From assembly GCF_000972845.2 (NCBI RefSeq), contig NC_040032.1:17584871-17648870 (forward strand): DNA of 64,000 bases, given 5' to 3'. The stretch comes from Larimichthys crocea. Lineage: Eukaryota; Chordata; Actinopteri; Sciaenidae. Shown here piece by piece: positions 38,369 through 50,700 of the stretch. How positions within the stretch are numbered: position 1 is the stretch's first letter; the number at the start of each line of letters is the position of its first letter. The translations under genes were made by a program, and so were the position numbers. The notes below the pieces were generated by a model that saw nothing but the letters and a program-made list of their open reading frames with translations, was not told the origin of the DNA and searched no databases.

Positions 38369-38688
38369 AACCTCTATGGCTGTGAAGTGAAACCAATGCA
38401 GAAGTGCCAAAAACTGAAGTTCCTCAAACATCCACTTCAGGCTGGCTACAGAACGAGTCAGTCTCCATAAGCCCCCATGTTAAAATGTCCAACTTCACAG
38501 CAGAAATAAACATGTTTACAGCCTGGTACAAAAAGGTTTTCGTCTCTTTGGTCTCAGGAAGGTGCTGTTACAGGTGGCTTTATTTGAGTACCCAGGCATC
38601 ATTTAATCTGTCTCAGGTTGACCAACAATCCACATCTTTTCCTAATTTTAGATCAGCCTCACACGTTGTCCATTCTTTATACTTAATA
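38369..38688 (-). repeat. Dispersed family-A repeat, inverted
   Basis: Starts AACCTCTATGGCTGTGAAGT and ends TTGTCCATTCTTTATACTTA. An internal deletion of about 100 bp relative to the longest copies lies after the GGTCTC segment. Confidence 0.8.
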
Positions 38689-39917
38689 CTGGCTGCAACA
38701 GACACAGACACAAATAACATTTAGACTGTGGCATTCACACTATTTTACTTATATAAGGTATTTTAAAACAGGCGGGCTGCAATATTTTAAGAGGTTTCTG
38801 ATATCTGAATAAGCACATGAATGATCTTATAGTTCATTTAAAAACTGAAGCATTAGTAAAAAAAAAAGGGGGGGGCATGTCAAATAATTTTAACTTTTGT
38901 TGACTACGTAAGTCAATTTATACTATATTGAGTAATGACCTGCATACCGGCTCAATCCATATTTTTAGCAGATCCTCAGGCTGGATCATTTCCCAAAATA
39001 CTGACACCTGGATTTAGACTTTGGCAGTTAATTATTTAAGAACACTTGTGGATTGAAGGTCGTGTGCGTCGCTCTTGACATATGTTGATTAGCTTAGTTT
39101 GCACCTACAGGGACGTGCATATAACTATGCTTCTCCTTCCCAATGAGTCACCAATCACAGTTTCAAGGAAAGTGATTCCACCCCAGCAAAAGTGTCAGTA
39201 ATCATGACTCTAATGAAGTGAGTCCACCTCAGCTTACCTCTCTGTTATTTTTAGATCTTAGAGCCGAGAGCTTTTTTATTTTGTCACAGTGAGGTAATAA
39301 AAAGGTGAGAAGTCTCCTTTACAACATTTGCTCATTCATTCATGCATCTAGTAAACAGCGCCAACATTTCAACTGCTGCATCCCAAATCACACTGATTAT
39401 CCCAAAGGGAAAGTGCAATTACAGCTCCAAACAAGGTGACTGATTGGCACAGGTGGAGACCTCATCATGCATGGATGACGACGTGTTTACTGTTGCTGTT
39501 TCGAAAAAGAAACCATATGTCGAATATCATGCTCCAGTGATTCATGTGAAAGAGGCTGTGGCTTCAAGCTCTTTTTGTTTTTATTGATCTGAAATGTGAA
39601 AATAAATTTAAATGTGGGTGGAAACTCAAAAGTTTAGAGGCTCTGTACAACGTAACAGAATGTGATGATTTGTGATGCCTTTCTACTCACAGTATATACA
39701 ATTGAACACAGCCCAAATACAAGATTTAGATTTAGTTATTTTTGGAAAACATACACTCATTCTGAATTTGAGGCAGCATCACGTCACAATAAAGTTGTTA
39801 CAGGATCAACAAAAGACTAAAGAAATACCTGTTTATTACACCTGATTATTCATTCATTGATGAGAGGCGATAGTATCATGATTGGGTGTAAAAGGGGCGT
39901 CCTCAATCACAAGCAAA

Positions 39918-40043
39918 GGTAACGGCAGAGGCAGGACTACCAATATGGTGACAGCCAGAACCACCACACTCTGAGCTTCACAATGACTCTTCAGAAACCC
40001 ATGAGCGATATCACGCAAATGATGTCCATTCTTTATATTCTCA
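39918..40043 (-). repeat. Dispersed family-A fragment (5' end), inverted
   Basis: GACTCTTCAGAAACCCATGA to TGTCCATTCTTTATATTCTC, with CACACTCTGAGCTTCA as in the copies at 10.1 kb and 63.0 kb. Confidence 0.75.
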
Positions 40044-40159
40044 GCGTTCTCTATACACAGCTTGAATAAATTCATGGATTTCACCATCTACAATCCATAA
40101 TATCATAAAAGATTAGAAGAATCCAGAAAAATCTCTGCATGCAAGAGACGTGCCTAAAA

Positions 40160-40275
40160 CGAACATTGAATGTCCGTGACCTTCGATCCCTCAGGTAGCA
40201 CTGCATTAAAAACAGACATGATTGTATAAAGGATATTGTTACATGGGTTTGGAAACACTTCAGAAAACCACCATT
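40160..40275 (+). mobile_element. Second fragment of the same Tc1/mariner-type element
   Basis: Shares with 2927-3010 the string around CCTTCGA-CCCTCAGG, GCACTGCATTAAAAAC and TGTATAAA-GATATT-TTACATGGG. Its 3' side keeps AACACTTCAGAAAACCACC, a part the first copy has lost. No open frame. Confidence 0.7.
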
Positions 40276-42110
40276 GGTGGTGTCCTCCAGGCTAAATTAA
40301 AGTTTTACCCCAAACAATGCCCCACATTGCCTGTATCTATAAATAGGTTTACTTGGCTGCCTTTCCTTACACCGCTCCTCTGTTGGCTGCAGCTCTTCCA
40401 TGTAGTATGACCTGACACAGCAGTGCACAACCATCCACCAGGCTCTGATGCAGCATGCGGCACTGGTGGGCGACACCCCCCTGCCTTAGTGGATCACATT
40501 AACTTCACGCATCACTTCAACTTTGCAAAGATGTGGACGAGGTCACGCCAGCCAAGACGCTGTGCTAGACATGTTTGTTTGAATATAAAATGTTATCTTC
40601 ATCCGAGGATGTGGTGGTCTTTGTGGTCTATGTACAGGCACAGTGATAAAAAAAACTGACCAGTTTTAGGGATCTTTGTAGCACATTCCAGTCACTGGCT
40701 GTAGCAAACTTGAATGAGGACTGGCCCCAAGAGGACTCGACTTCGGGGACTTTTGGCAAAGTGTGACAGAACGATTCACAGGCACAGGATTAAGTTTTCA
40801 CAACACTACAGACATGAGAAGTGTGACTTCAGGTACGGACAGTTAGTAATGCAAAAAGCATGAACTGCTGAGTGAAGAGCAGATCGAAAACCTAACAGCA
40901 AAGAAAAACCTAGAGGTACGAAGCTGGTCATCTGGATGGAGAGGCTCTGCAAAGAGCACCTGACTTCTGGCAGACATTTCTCTGTGGTGAACAACAAACA
41001 CAGCAACGTTTTCTTGTTTCATAAATATTTGATTCCAAAAAAGTCTTAGCAATATTAAGGCCTTTCATCATTTCTTGAAAACAAACCGATATCACTGAGC
41101 AAAAGGACAAAGTTCTTCAGGTATGGGACTGAGTCTTGATGCAAACTCTTGACGACAGGCAGGATCGAAGACCCCAGATGTTCAGATTTGACATGCTGCA
41201 CTCAGACAGCAGAGTATCAGCCTCACGGAGCAGAGCATTTTGCAATCTATCAATGAAGCCAGTGTCCCAGAACTGGTCTAAGGTCAGTGATAATATTACA
41301 GCAAAGGTAGTTCAATACATTTTAGTGACTTCATGTTCAGATATGTTAGAAAACCAGAGCTGGTTAGCACACACTTATTTGTTTGAACGGGTAATTTTAC
41401 ATGTCATTAATTTTGAATAGTTCATAAAATTCTGTCAGGAGCTTATTGATTTGTTTTTATTACCTCATTTATTTTGCATCTCGCGTTTTGGATTGCAATG
41501 CTCTACTAAATTATTCATCAGTTAACCACGGTGTTGTCTTGCTGCTGAGCAATTCTCTGCACACTGCCGAGGCAATGGAGACGTAGAATTATTCAGGCTG
41601 TATGTTGTAAAATGTATCGAGTTTTTCCACCTGAATCTTGTCGTGCAAAAACCCAGTACAGCATTAAATGTTTTTTTTGTCTTCGGCTATTAGACAGATT
41701 TATTTTCACTACATGTGCACGCATCCACCTTCACTCAAAGGAATCATACTGTTCTTCAATAAGAAACTTCACAAACCCCCAAAGAACACTGTTGCAGGTT
41801 TGTACTGCTCTCAGCTTTGACAACATCGCCCTCTGCTGGCTTTAAACTGCACAGGAGGACACATGATTTGCATTAGATCTACATTTGCTGTCATGACTCA
41901 CAATCCTTAATATTACTGTGATATTCAGATGACACTGCATCTGTCATAAGTGTATGATGTTAACACACCAGGTGTAAGTACATCGCAAAAAAAACAAATG
42001 ATCAAAGATGGAATATCACATTTGGTGGCACATTTCTCATGATGTGTTTATGTTTTTAACATTCAAGATTTTTGGATCAGAGGTTTAATATACAATGCAA
42101 TATGCATTAC

Positions 42111-43232
42111 CAGTCAAAGACTTGGACACACCTTCTCATTTAATGTCCTTTATTTTCTAAATGTTTTAGATTTTAGATCCTCAAAAGTTTTGAAAGAAGC
42201 TTTGTAACTCGTAGTATCATCTCAATGAGTGCCAAGAGGTCGTTACCTGGAAAGCTTTTCAATTAACCGGTGTGCCTTGTCTAAAGGTAATTAGTGGAAT
42301 TTCTTCTGTTTGAGACCATCAGTTGTGTTGTTCAGAAGTAGTGTTACCATAAAGTAAACTGAGTAACTCAACTTAGTAAAGAGAAAAGACAGTCCATCAT
42401 TGCTTTAAGACATGAAGGTCAGTCAGTCCAGAAAATTTCAAGAACTTTAAATGTATCCTCGTGTGTAGTTGCAAAAACCATCAAACACTGAGATGAAACT
42501 GGCTCTCATGAGGACCGCCCCAGGAAAGGAAGACCAAGAGTTACCTCTGCTGCAGAGGATACGTTCATTACAGTTACCAGCCCCATGAATCACAAATTAA
42601 CAGCACTACCGATTAGAGCCCACAGAAATGCTTCACAGAGTTCAAGTAGTGACACATCTCTACATCAACTGCTCAGAGGAGACTGCATGAATCAGGCCTT
42701 TATGGCCGGACGTCTGCAAAGAAACGACTGATGGAGACTGACAAGAAGAAGAAAAGAACAAATGTCGTTGTGAGGTGAACGAATGGTGTCTACATGTGTG
42801 GTTCCCACTGTGAAGCATTGAGGACGAGGTGTGATGATGTGATGGTGCTCTGCTGGTGACTCTGTTGGCAATTTATTCATAATTAGAGGCCAGCATGGCT
42901 AGCGTAGCATTCTTCATCGTCATGCCATCTCCTCTGGTTTAAACTTCAACAGGACAATGACCTCAAACACACCTCCAGGCTATGTAAGAGGAGGAGGAGA
43001 ATGAGAGTGATGGAGTGCTGCATCGGATGACCTGACCTCCACAATCACTCGACTTGAGATGATTTTGAATGAGTTGGGCTGCAGAGTGAAGGAAAACAAG
43101 TGCTCAGCACCTCTACAACGTAATCAAATGTGTTCCTACATAGTTTTGTATGTCTTACTGTTAATCTACAATGTAGAGAATAAGAATAAATCAAAACCAC
43201 TGAATGAGAAGGTGTGTCCAAACTTTTGACTG
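42111..43232 (+). mobile_element. Decayed Tc1-like DNA transposon with terminal inverted repeats
   Basis: Left end CAGTCAAAGACTTGGACACA and right end TGTGTCCAAACTTTTGACTG are inverted repeats that continue inward as CCTTCTCATT/AATGAGAAGG. Between them a Tc1-type transposase is recognisable on the plus strand: helix-turn-helix region around VAKTIKH, then ETGSHEDRPRKGRPRVTSAA, and later relics of the catalytic NDPKHTS block. It has several stops and frameshifts, and the 1122-bp length is short for a full element, so it is inactive. TA target duplications are no longer intact. Confidence 0.9.
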
Positions 43233-44363
43233 CTGAATTAAAATGTTTTCTTGCCTTTTGCAAACTCTAATACACCAAATACGAGGAGGCTAATAATATT
43301 CTTTTTTAAAAATGTATTTGATGCATTCATCCTCGGCTTGCCATGATGAATCACCTCTCCAGCTCTGAGTGTGTCCCTGCAAATTATTTCTGATGCTCTT
43401 CGAAAATAGAGTAGGGAGGGTCTAGACTTTATTAGAATTTTCATTCTTCTCTCCCTCAGTTCCCCGTGAGATGCTTTTAGCTAGAGGCCTCAAACCTCCA
43501 ACTACTGCAAAATGTATTAGCACTCATGGCAACATGACAAATGGCACAATTATCTGGCTCATCGTGATGTTTATCATCATCCCTTCTATGATTGCGACGT
43601 CATTTTAAAATTGACCTCTATAAAGGAACTTCAAATAGGAAATATGGATTTTTTTCAATACAAAATCATGTAGGTCTTCCCAGTTGTGCCGAAGTAATAT
43701 GAAGCGCATCAGCGATAAAACCTTCTTTATCATAACAAAATAAACATTTGAAGCTAACTGTAAACTCCTGTGTAGTTTAAAACACTTTTTTTTTTACAAA
43801 CTCTGCTAACAGATGTTAGTTTCTCTTCTTTTTATGGGTTTGGATGTCCCCACATCATCAATATTTCCCAAAATACTGCCACAGAAGTGCAATATAAAAA
43901 TACTTTTATTTATTTGGTTGCACTGAAAATGAAGACACACATTTCTGCAGAACAAAGAAATTCTTGGACGATCACATAACCTTGTAGGATCAAAGTCAAC
44001 ACAACAGACTTCTCTTCTAGTGCCAGCAGTATTTTCATCTGGTGGGTCTCTCTTTGCCATCTGATAAAAAGCTCACATATTTGCATTTGCTGAAGTCTTT
44101 ACCATCTGTTCAGCTGTTTTACATGAGTGTAAATTCTATTGTTTTATCCCACATAAAAATATAGTCTCTATTTTGGACTTGTCTTCACACATCTGTTGCC
44201 AAAGTGTGATTGTGATCATTGGTTCAATGGGCACAGTTCAAACTATTCGGGGTCAATTACCCTAAAATAAGTAAAAGGCTTGGTGTGATGATTTAGTTCA
44301 AGCAAGAGAATGAAAAACTAGATTATTCTGAAACTCTACACATTCACGTAAATATTTAAACCT

Positions 44364-44369
44364 TTTATT
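44364..44369 (-). terminator. Candidate cchcr1 polyadenylation signal
   Basis: AATAAA on the minus strand (TTTATT on the plus), about 253 bp past the cchcr1 stop codon. It is a plausible 3' end by distance only. Confidence 0.35.
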
Positions 44370-44621
44370 CCACTTCGGTTTACGGAGTGCTTGTGCAGAT
44401 TTTACAAATATTAGTACAGCGCATCCTGGAGACTGACAGAGACGAAGAATTTGAAAGAATTTAAATTTAAGCACAGATTCTTCTTCTTCTTCTTCTCATA
44501 CACCCACTACTGTAGCATGACTGACTGAATTTTCTTTGGCTCTTAACGCACCAACACTGCCCACCTTTTGTACAAATTAAAGGTGTGTTCAGGGGCTCCA
44601 GTGAATCATCGTCGTCAGGTA

Positions 44622-44752
44622 TCAGCTGTGAGGACCGCCTGTGGACGGTCCCACGCTGTCACCCTGTCCATCCTCCTCCGCAGAGTCCTCAGAGCTGTTT
44701 ACCACAGCAGCACTGAGAGAGTGGAGCTCCTCCAAAACAGACAGCAGTCTCT
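44622..44752 (-). CDS. cchcr1: cchcr1 exon 19 (stop)
   Basis: 131 nt ending in TGA at 44624-44622. It gives ERLLSVLEELHSLSAAVVNS then an acidic, Gly/Ser-rich tail. The hydrophobic motif matches the conserved C-terminus of CCHCR1. Confidence 0.9.
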
Positions 44753-47700
44753 CTGACGGATACAGACAGGCCATTGGTCACATCAGTCATGTCTGTGTAA
44801 ATGTTAGGACTTTAAAAAAAACAGCGTGACGCATGATGTGTTAAGACACTACTTACCGCCTGCAGGTAGTTGTGTTTTCGCTCCCACATGGCGACTCGTC
44901 TCTGAAGGTTTTGCAGGATGTTCCCTGGGAGCAGCAGAGTTCTGTAGTCCTCCTGTGTGAGCACTTGTCAGCCCTCTCTCTGCAACAGTGACCTGGAACA
45001 GATTCGGGTCATCGAAGGCCATCAAACGAAATGAAGACATAAACAACATTTTTCACTGTCTTACCAGCAGTAGGTTTTTGTCTTTCTCAGTCTCCTTCAG
45101 TTGTTTATTCTGGACTTCACTTTTTCTGTGTTCGCTCCCCAAATGTTGAGTTTCTTTCATCTCATCCTGTTTCCTTGCTGCCTCTTTCTCAAACAGCCGC
45201 AAAGTCATAACTGCAAGAGACAAAACAGACAGATCAAAAGCCACAGGGAGACGCTGCTATATACTGTGTAAACAATCCAATCATATTAGATCGCAGTCTG
45301 CATTACAGATATGACTTCAGCCTCCTATGATAAGCTGCTGTGAGCTGAGGTTAGCATGGTGCTAATCCTACTACCTGCTTTGGTGTGCTCTCTCTTGGCA
45401 GTATTGACTTGAAACTCCATCTCTCTCAGCTTCTCAGCACAGCTGTCCTTGATCTCAGACACTCTCTCCTGCAGAGCTGAAGGGGAACAACAAGTACACC
45501 ATTCTTCAACACAGGGTGTCACACTATGAGAGACACAATCTAATGCTGTATTTGTGCCTCAAGGGACACTTTTTTATTGCATCTGTCTGCATTTTCATAC
45601 ACAGCAAGACCCTCACAAACAAGGACCTGATTCAATCAAACTGAGATTTCTCAATTATGATGCAACCACAGCTGGCAGTCAGAAAAAAAGCACTTCTGCT
45701 TAGTTTTTAAATTATAGCTTGTGGCAAACAGGCAGAGGAATATACAATAAAACAATGTACGAGCATTTAAAGGAAATTTAATCAAACAGTTTGGATCTGA
45801 TGTCTGCATCGTGAAAGCGCCTATAATCAATGCTTTTATATTACATCAGCGTCCCTCAGCTCTGCAGAGCCCTGTAGCAACTTGAACATCATTGTTTGTT
45901 TGTTTTTCAGCCCACAAATTTCCAGTTGTGGTCAACTGTAACTAAAGAGGCAGTTAAAGAGCCCGATAGTTCCCGCAGGTGGAAAGCAGAAGCTAAGGGC
46001 TAAGAGGAGAGTGAATACAAACTCAACCACAAATGAATGCTAATGTTGCGCCGCAGCTGCTGGATGTGTAAAAAGGTAATTGCTTGCTAAAAAGTTTGTT
46101 GTATCAACTTAAAAAGATGACAACATGGTGTGTTTACAACTTGTTTCTGCCCCCAAGTGGCCAAAGAATTAGTCAACAGAAAGATTTACCATTTGTCTAA
46201 AAACAATAGTCAGGTAAAATACAAACACTACGACAGATTTTTAATTATTCATCCTGTTTCTACTGCAGCTCAACTCGGAAACACTGTCCATGAGCACAAA
46301 GAGTGGATTTTACCCTAATAATACTGCAACTTTGGAAGATATCCACTTAATCCACTTGAAACTGCATTATGAGCGGATGTTTTAATGAGGAGGAAGAATG
46401 ATTACAGCTAGTAAAACATGGGCACCTCACTAGTGTTTTAGGACAGACTTGAAAACTCTATCCTATAATCCAAGTTTAAAGCTGAGATGTTTCCAAAGTG
46501 TTTCCAGGTTGAATCCTTGAACCAACTGGAAAAAATATATATATATGGGAAAGTCTCCCTGAACAACTACAGTCAAGGTGCTCTTGAGCACTTAATCCCC
46601 AACTGCTCCAGTGAAGCTACCGAGCAGACAGGAGTGGCCAGGTGTGAATATGTGGAGACTGTGACGAAGGGCATTTCAGAGAAAAAGAGCAGGAGTGCTC
46701 AGTCTGCTTTCCCTGGATAAGTCAAGGTTGAAAAACAGTCATGCCGCAGCTACCGCCTCACCGCGCTCGCTGTGCTCCTGCTGGCTGAGCAGCTCAGAGC
46801 GGAGTTTCTCCAGGTTGACTCTGCTCTCCTCCAGCTGGGCCTGGATCTGCTGCAGACTCTGCTCGGCCTCCTCTCTGCCAGCCACCGCCTGTCGGACCTC
46901 CACCCAGCTCTGCTCCAGCTGCTGCTGCTGCTGCCTCAGTGTGCTCTCGTCTGTGGGGGATGTACAGAAAGGTAAACTGAGAGGTATACGTCAACAAAAC
47001 ATGGATTCAGCAAATAAACAGATTATGTGTTATGGTAAGGTGTTGTGAGGGTGCTCACACTGTTCTTTGAGATCGGCCAGAGTTTTATCGATGAGCTCTG
47101 GGGTTCTTTTGAGCTCCTGTGTGAGCTTGTCTCTCTCTTCACACACCAAACTAAGCTCTGTCTGGAGATTTGTGATGCTGCAGGGCAACACAGACAAGAT
47201 GGCAGAGCAAATAAAGGAGCAGAGGATCAGGTAAAGAGGTTGAGAAGCAACTACACAGTTCATAACAAAGAACACGACACAGACAGACTGATAACCCATA
47301 GACTAGACTGACATATTTGTCATATTGTGATAGATGTGTTTAGACAACATCTAAATATGAATTTCAACCACATCATCCAGCCCAATATTAAAACATAATC
47401 CAAAGCTTCATTAATGCATTTATCGTTTGCAAACATTAAGCTTGTAACAGTTCTTTGAATATTCCCATAATTAGTCTCGAAAGCTTTGTTGGATTGAATA
47501 AACACTTAAATTCTTACCAGCAATGATGCATTTTAAAAACCCAGTAAAAAACATCTGATGCAAAAGAGATGCCTGACCTTTAATTGATATTAAAAATTAC
47601 AATATTTTGAATTTGGAGTCCGTTAAATTAGAATAAACAAGCACTTTTGAGACATCACTTAGTGCTCCAGAATAATTTATATATTATTATCATATTTAAT

Positions 47701-50700
47701 ATTTGATATGTGGTAAATGTACTTATATAGTGCCTTTTCTCTTCTGAAACACATAACATACACTGGTACACCTTTACACTACATATCTCATTCACCCAGT
47801 CACACACACACACATTCATACACTGATTGGTTGCATTGGCCATGCAAGGTGTCAACTGGTCATCAGTTTTTGGGAGCTAACCATTCATACACATTCACAC
47901 TGATGAAGCAGCAGGAGCAATTTGGGGTTCAGTTGCTCAAGGACACATGCAGACTGGAGGAGCCAGGGATCGAACCGATCATCTGATTAGTGGACAACCC
48001 GCTCTACCACCTGAGCCACATATTACAGCTACAGTGTTACAGATTTAGGACCAACAGTTATTAAACTACTGCAGCCGTTTATGAATTAGTTAGTAAAACG
48101 TGAAACATCATACCTGTCTGCAGTCTGTTCTACGTGTTTACTGGCCTGCTGAACTTTCTGCAGAGCGACCCTCCTCATGATCAAACCTGAAAAACAAAAA
48201 CAATGTGATACACTTCCTTTACAGCACAATTCAAACCGAAGCACGGCAATCAGCTCATTAATCTCCGTCATAATCACACCTTGGATCGTCTCCACTCGTC
48301 TTTTAGCGAATGTTAGCCTCTGGGTTAAAGTGTTGAGCCTCGTTTGAGCTGCATCCACGTCTGCCACCTTGCCTCCAAACGCCAGACTGAACCTGTGAGA
48401 CACAGCCAACGTGTGAAAACACTTAACGAGAACAATCTGCTTGCTTTGTCCTTCCTTTTTTTGTCTAATTTATTGAATCATTTTTGAATTCAGAAACACT
48501 TCTTGTACCTTTGCACTGCTTCTGTGAGGGTACTGAGCTCCGCCTCTGCTTTTTCAGTCAGTGACTTCAGCTGTGAATTTTCCTTGCGAGCCTGGACCAA
48601 ATCCTGTTCTAGTGTCTGAGAGGAAAAACACACATCCATATAATAAAACATCTGACACAAATCTACTGTGACACTCAGTTTTGAGGATGTCTTTGTGCCC
48701 AGCTGCTATTCTTAAAACCACAACCACTACCGGAACCTAGCAAAGTTTTCAGATAGTCAGCATTCTGCACGGTGCGTACAAATGTACCAGTGTTTATCAC
48801 TTTCCTATGCGCCCCTAAATTTATTGTGCATCATCAAATTTTCAGACAGCCACTTAAATCACATCACTTGCTCTGGTACTAACCTCCTTTTTCACTCTCT
48901 CTAGGTCCAGCTCAGCTATCCTGTCATCTAGACTGTGCTGGAACACGCTCGCCCGGTGCTGCTCCTGCTGAAGCTGCTGCTCCATGGATCTGACCTGAAA
49001 CACAGACATGCACTTTATATACAATTTCAAACACATTGGGTTTAATTATACTGCGACAGACGACTGTTTCCATACTTTTGAAAGAAGTGTGTCCTTCTCT
49101 CCTCTCAGTTCAATGTCCTTTGAGCGAAGCTGGACACACAACTTGAACACTTTCTCTCTCCAGAGCTGAAGCACTTGAAGGCCTTCGGATCCATTCTTCA
49201 TAAGTGGGTCTGTTGAGGTCTATTGGAAAATACACATGAATTGTAAATGCACACACTCACAGCTACTCTCAGACACATCGTCACAAAAGACTAAACTGTC
49301 TCTGCTCGCCACGTAACCTGTGCCAAAAAGCTAAAGGATACAAGTATATCATTACCTGACTAAAGCAACTTCTGCAAGTTTGCATTTAATCCACACTAAA
49401 GTAAGAAAAATACATTCAAAGATGAGAAAATGCTTTATGTTTCCCCTGCAGAGTCATACTGTATATACACAAGACTTGGATAGAGCACCTCAGGTGAAGT
49501 GTTCAGTCAAATGAATCACTCCTGCAGGGCTCTGCCATCGTGGATCTGTTCAGTCATCAATCTTGAATCCTGTGGTCTGTATACGCATCTTCAAGATCCA
49601 TGAAGTGTATCCAAATTCAGACTGCTCAGATTTTTGACACAAAACTACACCTGAATCCATCAGCACGCAATGATAGGCAGCTACTTGGTCTGCAGAGGGA
49701 AGCAGTGACTTGGCCTTGATGGCGGTATTTAATGTCCTCTTACTTCAGTTTCCAATCGTCACATAAACTCATGGACTAGCGCAGCGTTTCTCAAACCTTT
49801 TACACCACATTCCACCTCATAAAATATTATAGGCTCGCCAAGTACCACAAATTATGACAAATGCAGAAATACAGCAGCCTAGGCCGACCCTGTTCAGCTA
49901 AACACAGTTCACCCAGGAGGCAGGTTTATTCCTTATAAGATTATTAATAGTTCAAGAATCATCATTAATTTAAATATTTCCCGTTTGAGCCACGTTAGCA
50001 GTGTTTTGAAACATTCCCTTTACCTCCATGCTTACCTTGCCGTCACACTTTAGCTCTTCTAGTGGGTGGCTGTATATTATCAGTGGTACATGTACAATCG
50101 TTAGCAGCGGTGTAACAGATCTGCGCTATCTGATCAAACCATTAGAGTGGTGAAGCGAACTAGATGGCTATGCTGATTGAACAATGACCTCGCATAGCTC
50201 TTCCTTGGGTAACATACTATAAACAATGCAACAGAGTGTATTTTATGTTTATGTTACGTTGTGGTTTACAACTTCAAATTAAACTCATGTTTTAATCACA
50301 TCATGAAACATGCAGTATCTTTAATATTGAGTTTTACTGATGCAAAAGGAGAAATTCAGACTGTTCTGCTGCTGTCTGCTGTCGACTACACAGCATTTCA
50401 AAAGTAAGAAAAAAAAAAGCAAAATAGCAATTTAGATTGTGGGTCATGATTGCGATTAAATAGATCATCATGATGTCTTTTTTTTTTCTTTTTTGGCTAG
50501 GTCGCCTACTGCTCACACACAACTATGTCAAGAGCAAACACTCACCTTCTTCACCATTCTCTCCTCTTGGAGTGTGAGTATCTCATTCACAGAGTTCAGC
50601 CTGACAGTCAAAAGCTCTGTGGTCATCTGAAGAGCTGCTTTCTCTTTGTTCAGCCTCTGCGAGATGTATGTTAGAATAAAAAGTATAGCTACAGTAATGG

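Larger units (their letters stand above)
28282..44621. other. Intergenic region between gria3 and cchcr1
   Basis: About 16.3 kb between the gria3 start codon and the cchcr1 stop codon. I see no protein gene. It contains the microsatellite cluster at 28.4-29.1 kb, an AT tract (30173-30218), two tandem copies of a teleost dispersed repeat (31005-31586), family-A copies (34375-34805, 38369-38688, 39918-40043), a SINE-like fragment (34860-34932), a Tc1-like fragment (40160-40275) and the Tc1-like element at 42111-43232. The remainder is AT-rich sequence with no recognised features. The gria3 promoter and 5' UTR lie at its left end but cannot be delimited. Confidence 0.75.

Noticed and set aside
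42692..42880. Minus-strand open frame inside the Tc1-like element
   Set aside because: Antisense shadow of the decayed transposase.
46794..46997. Alanine/glycine-rich minus-strand frame across cchcr1 exon 15
   Set aside because: Wrong frame of exon 15. The correct frame joins exons 14 and 16 in phase and gives a coiled coil.
46695..47048. Plus-strand Ser/Leu/Cys-rich frame over cchcr1 exon 15
   Set aside because: It is the complement of a coiled-coil exon (CAG/GAG codons read as CTG/CTC), not a separate gene.
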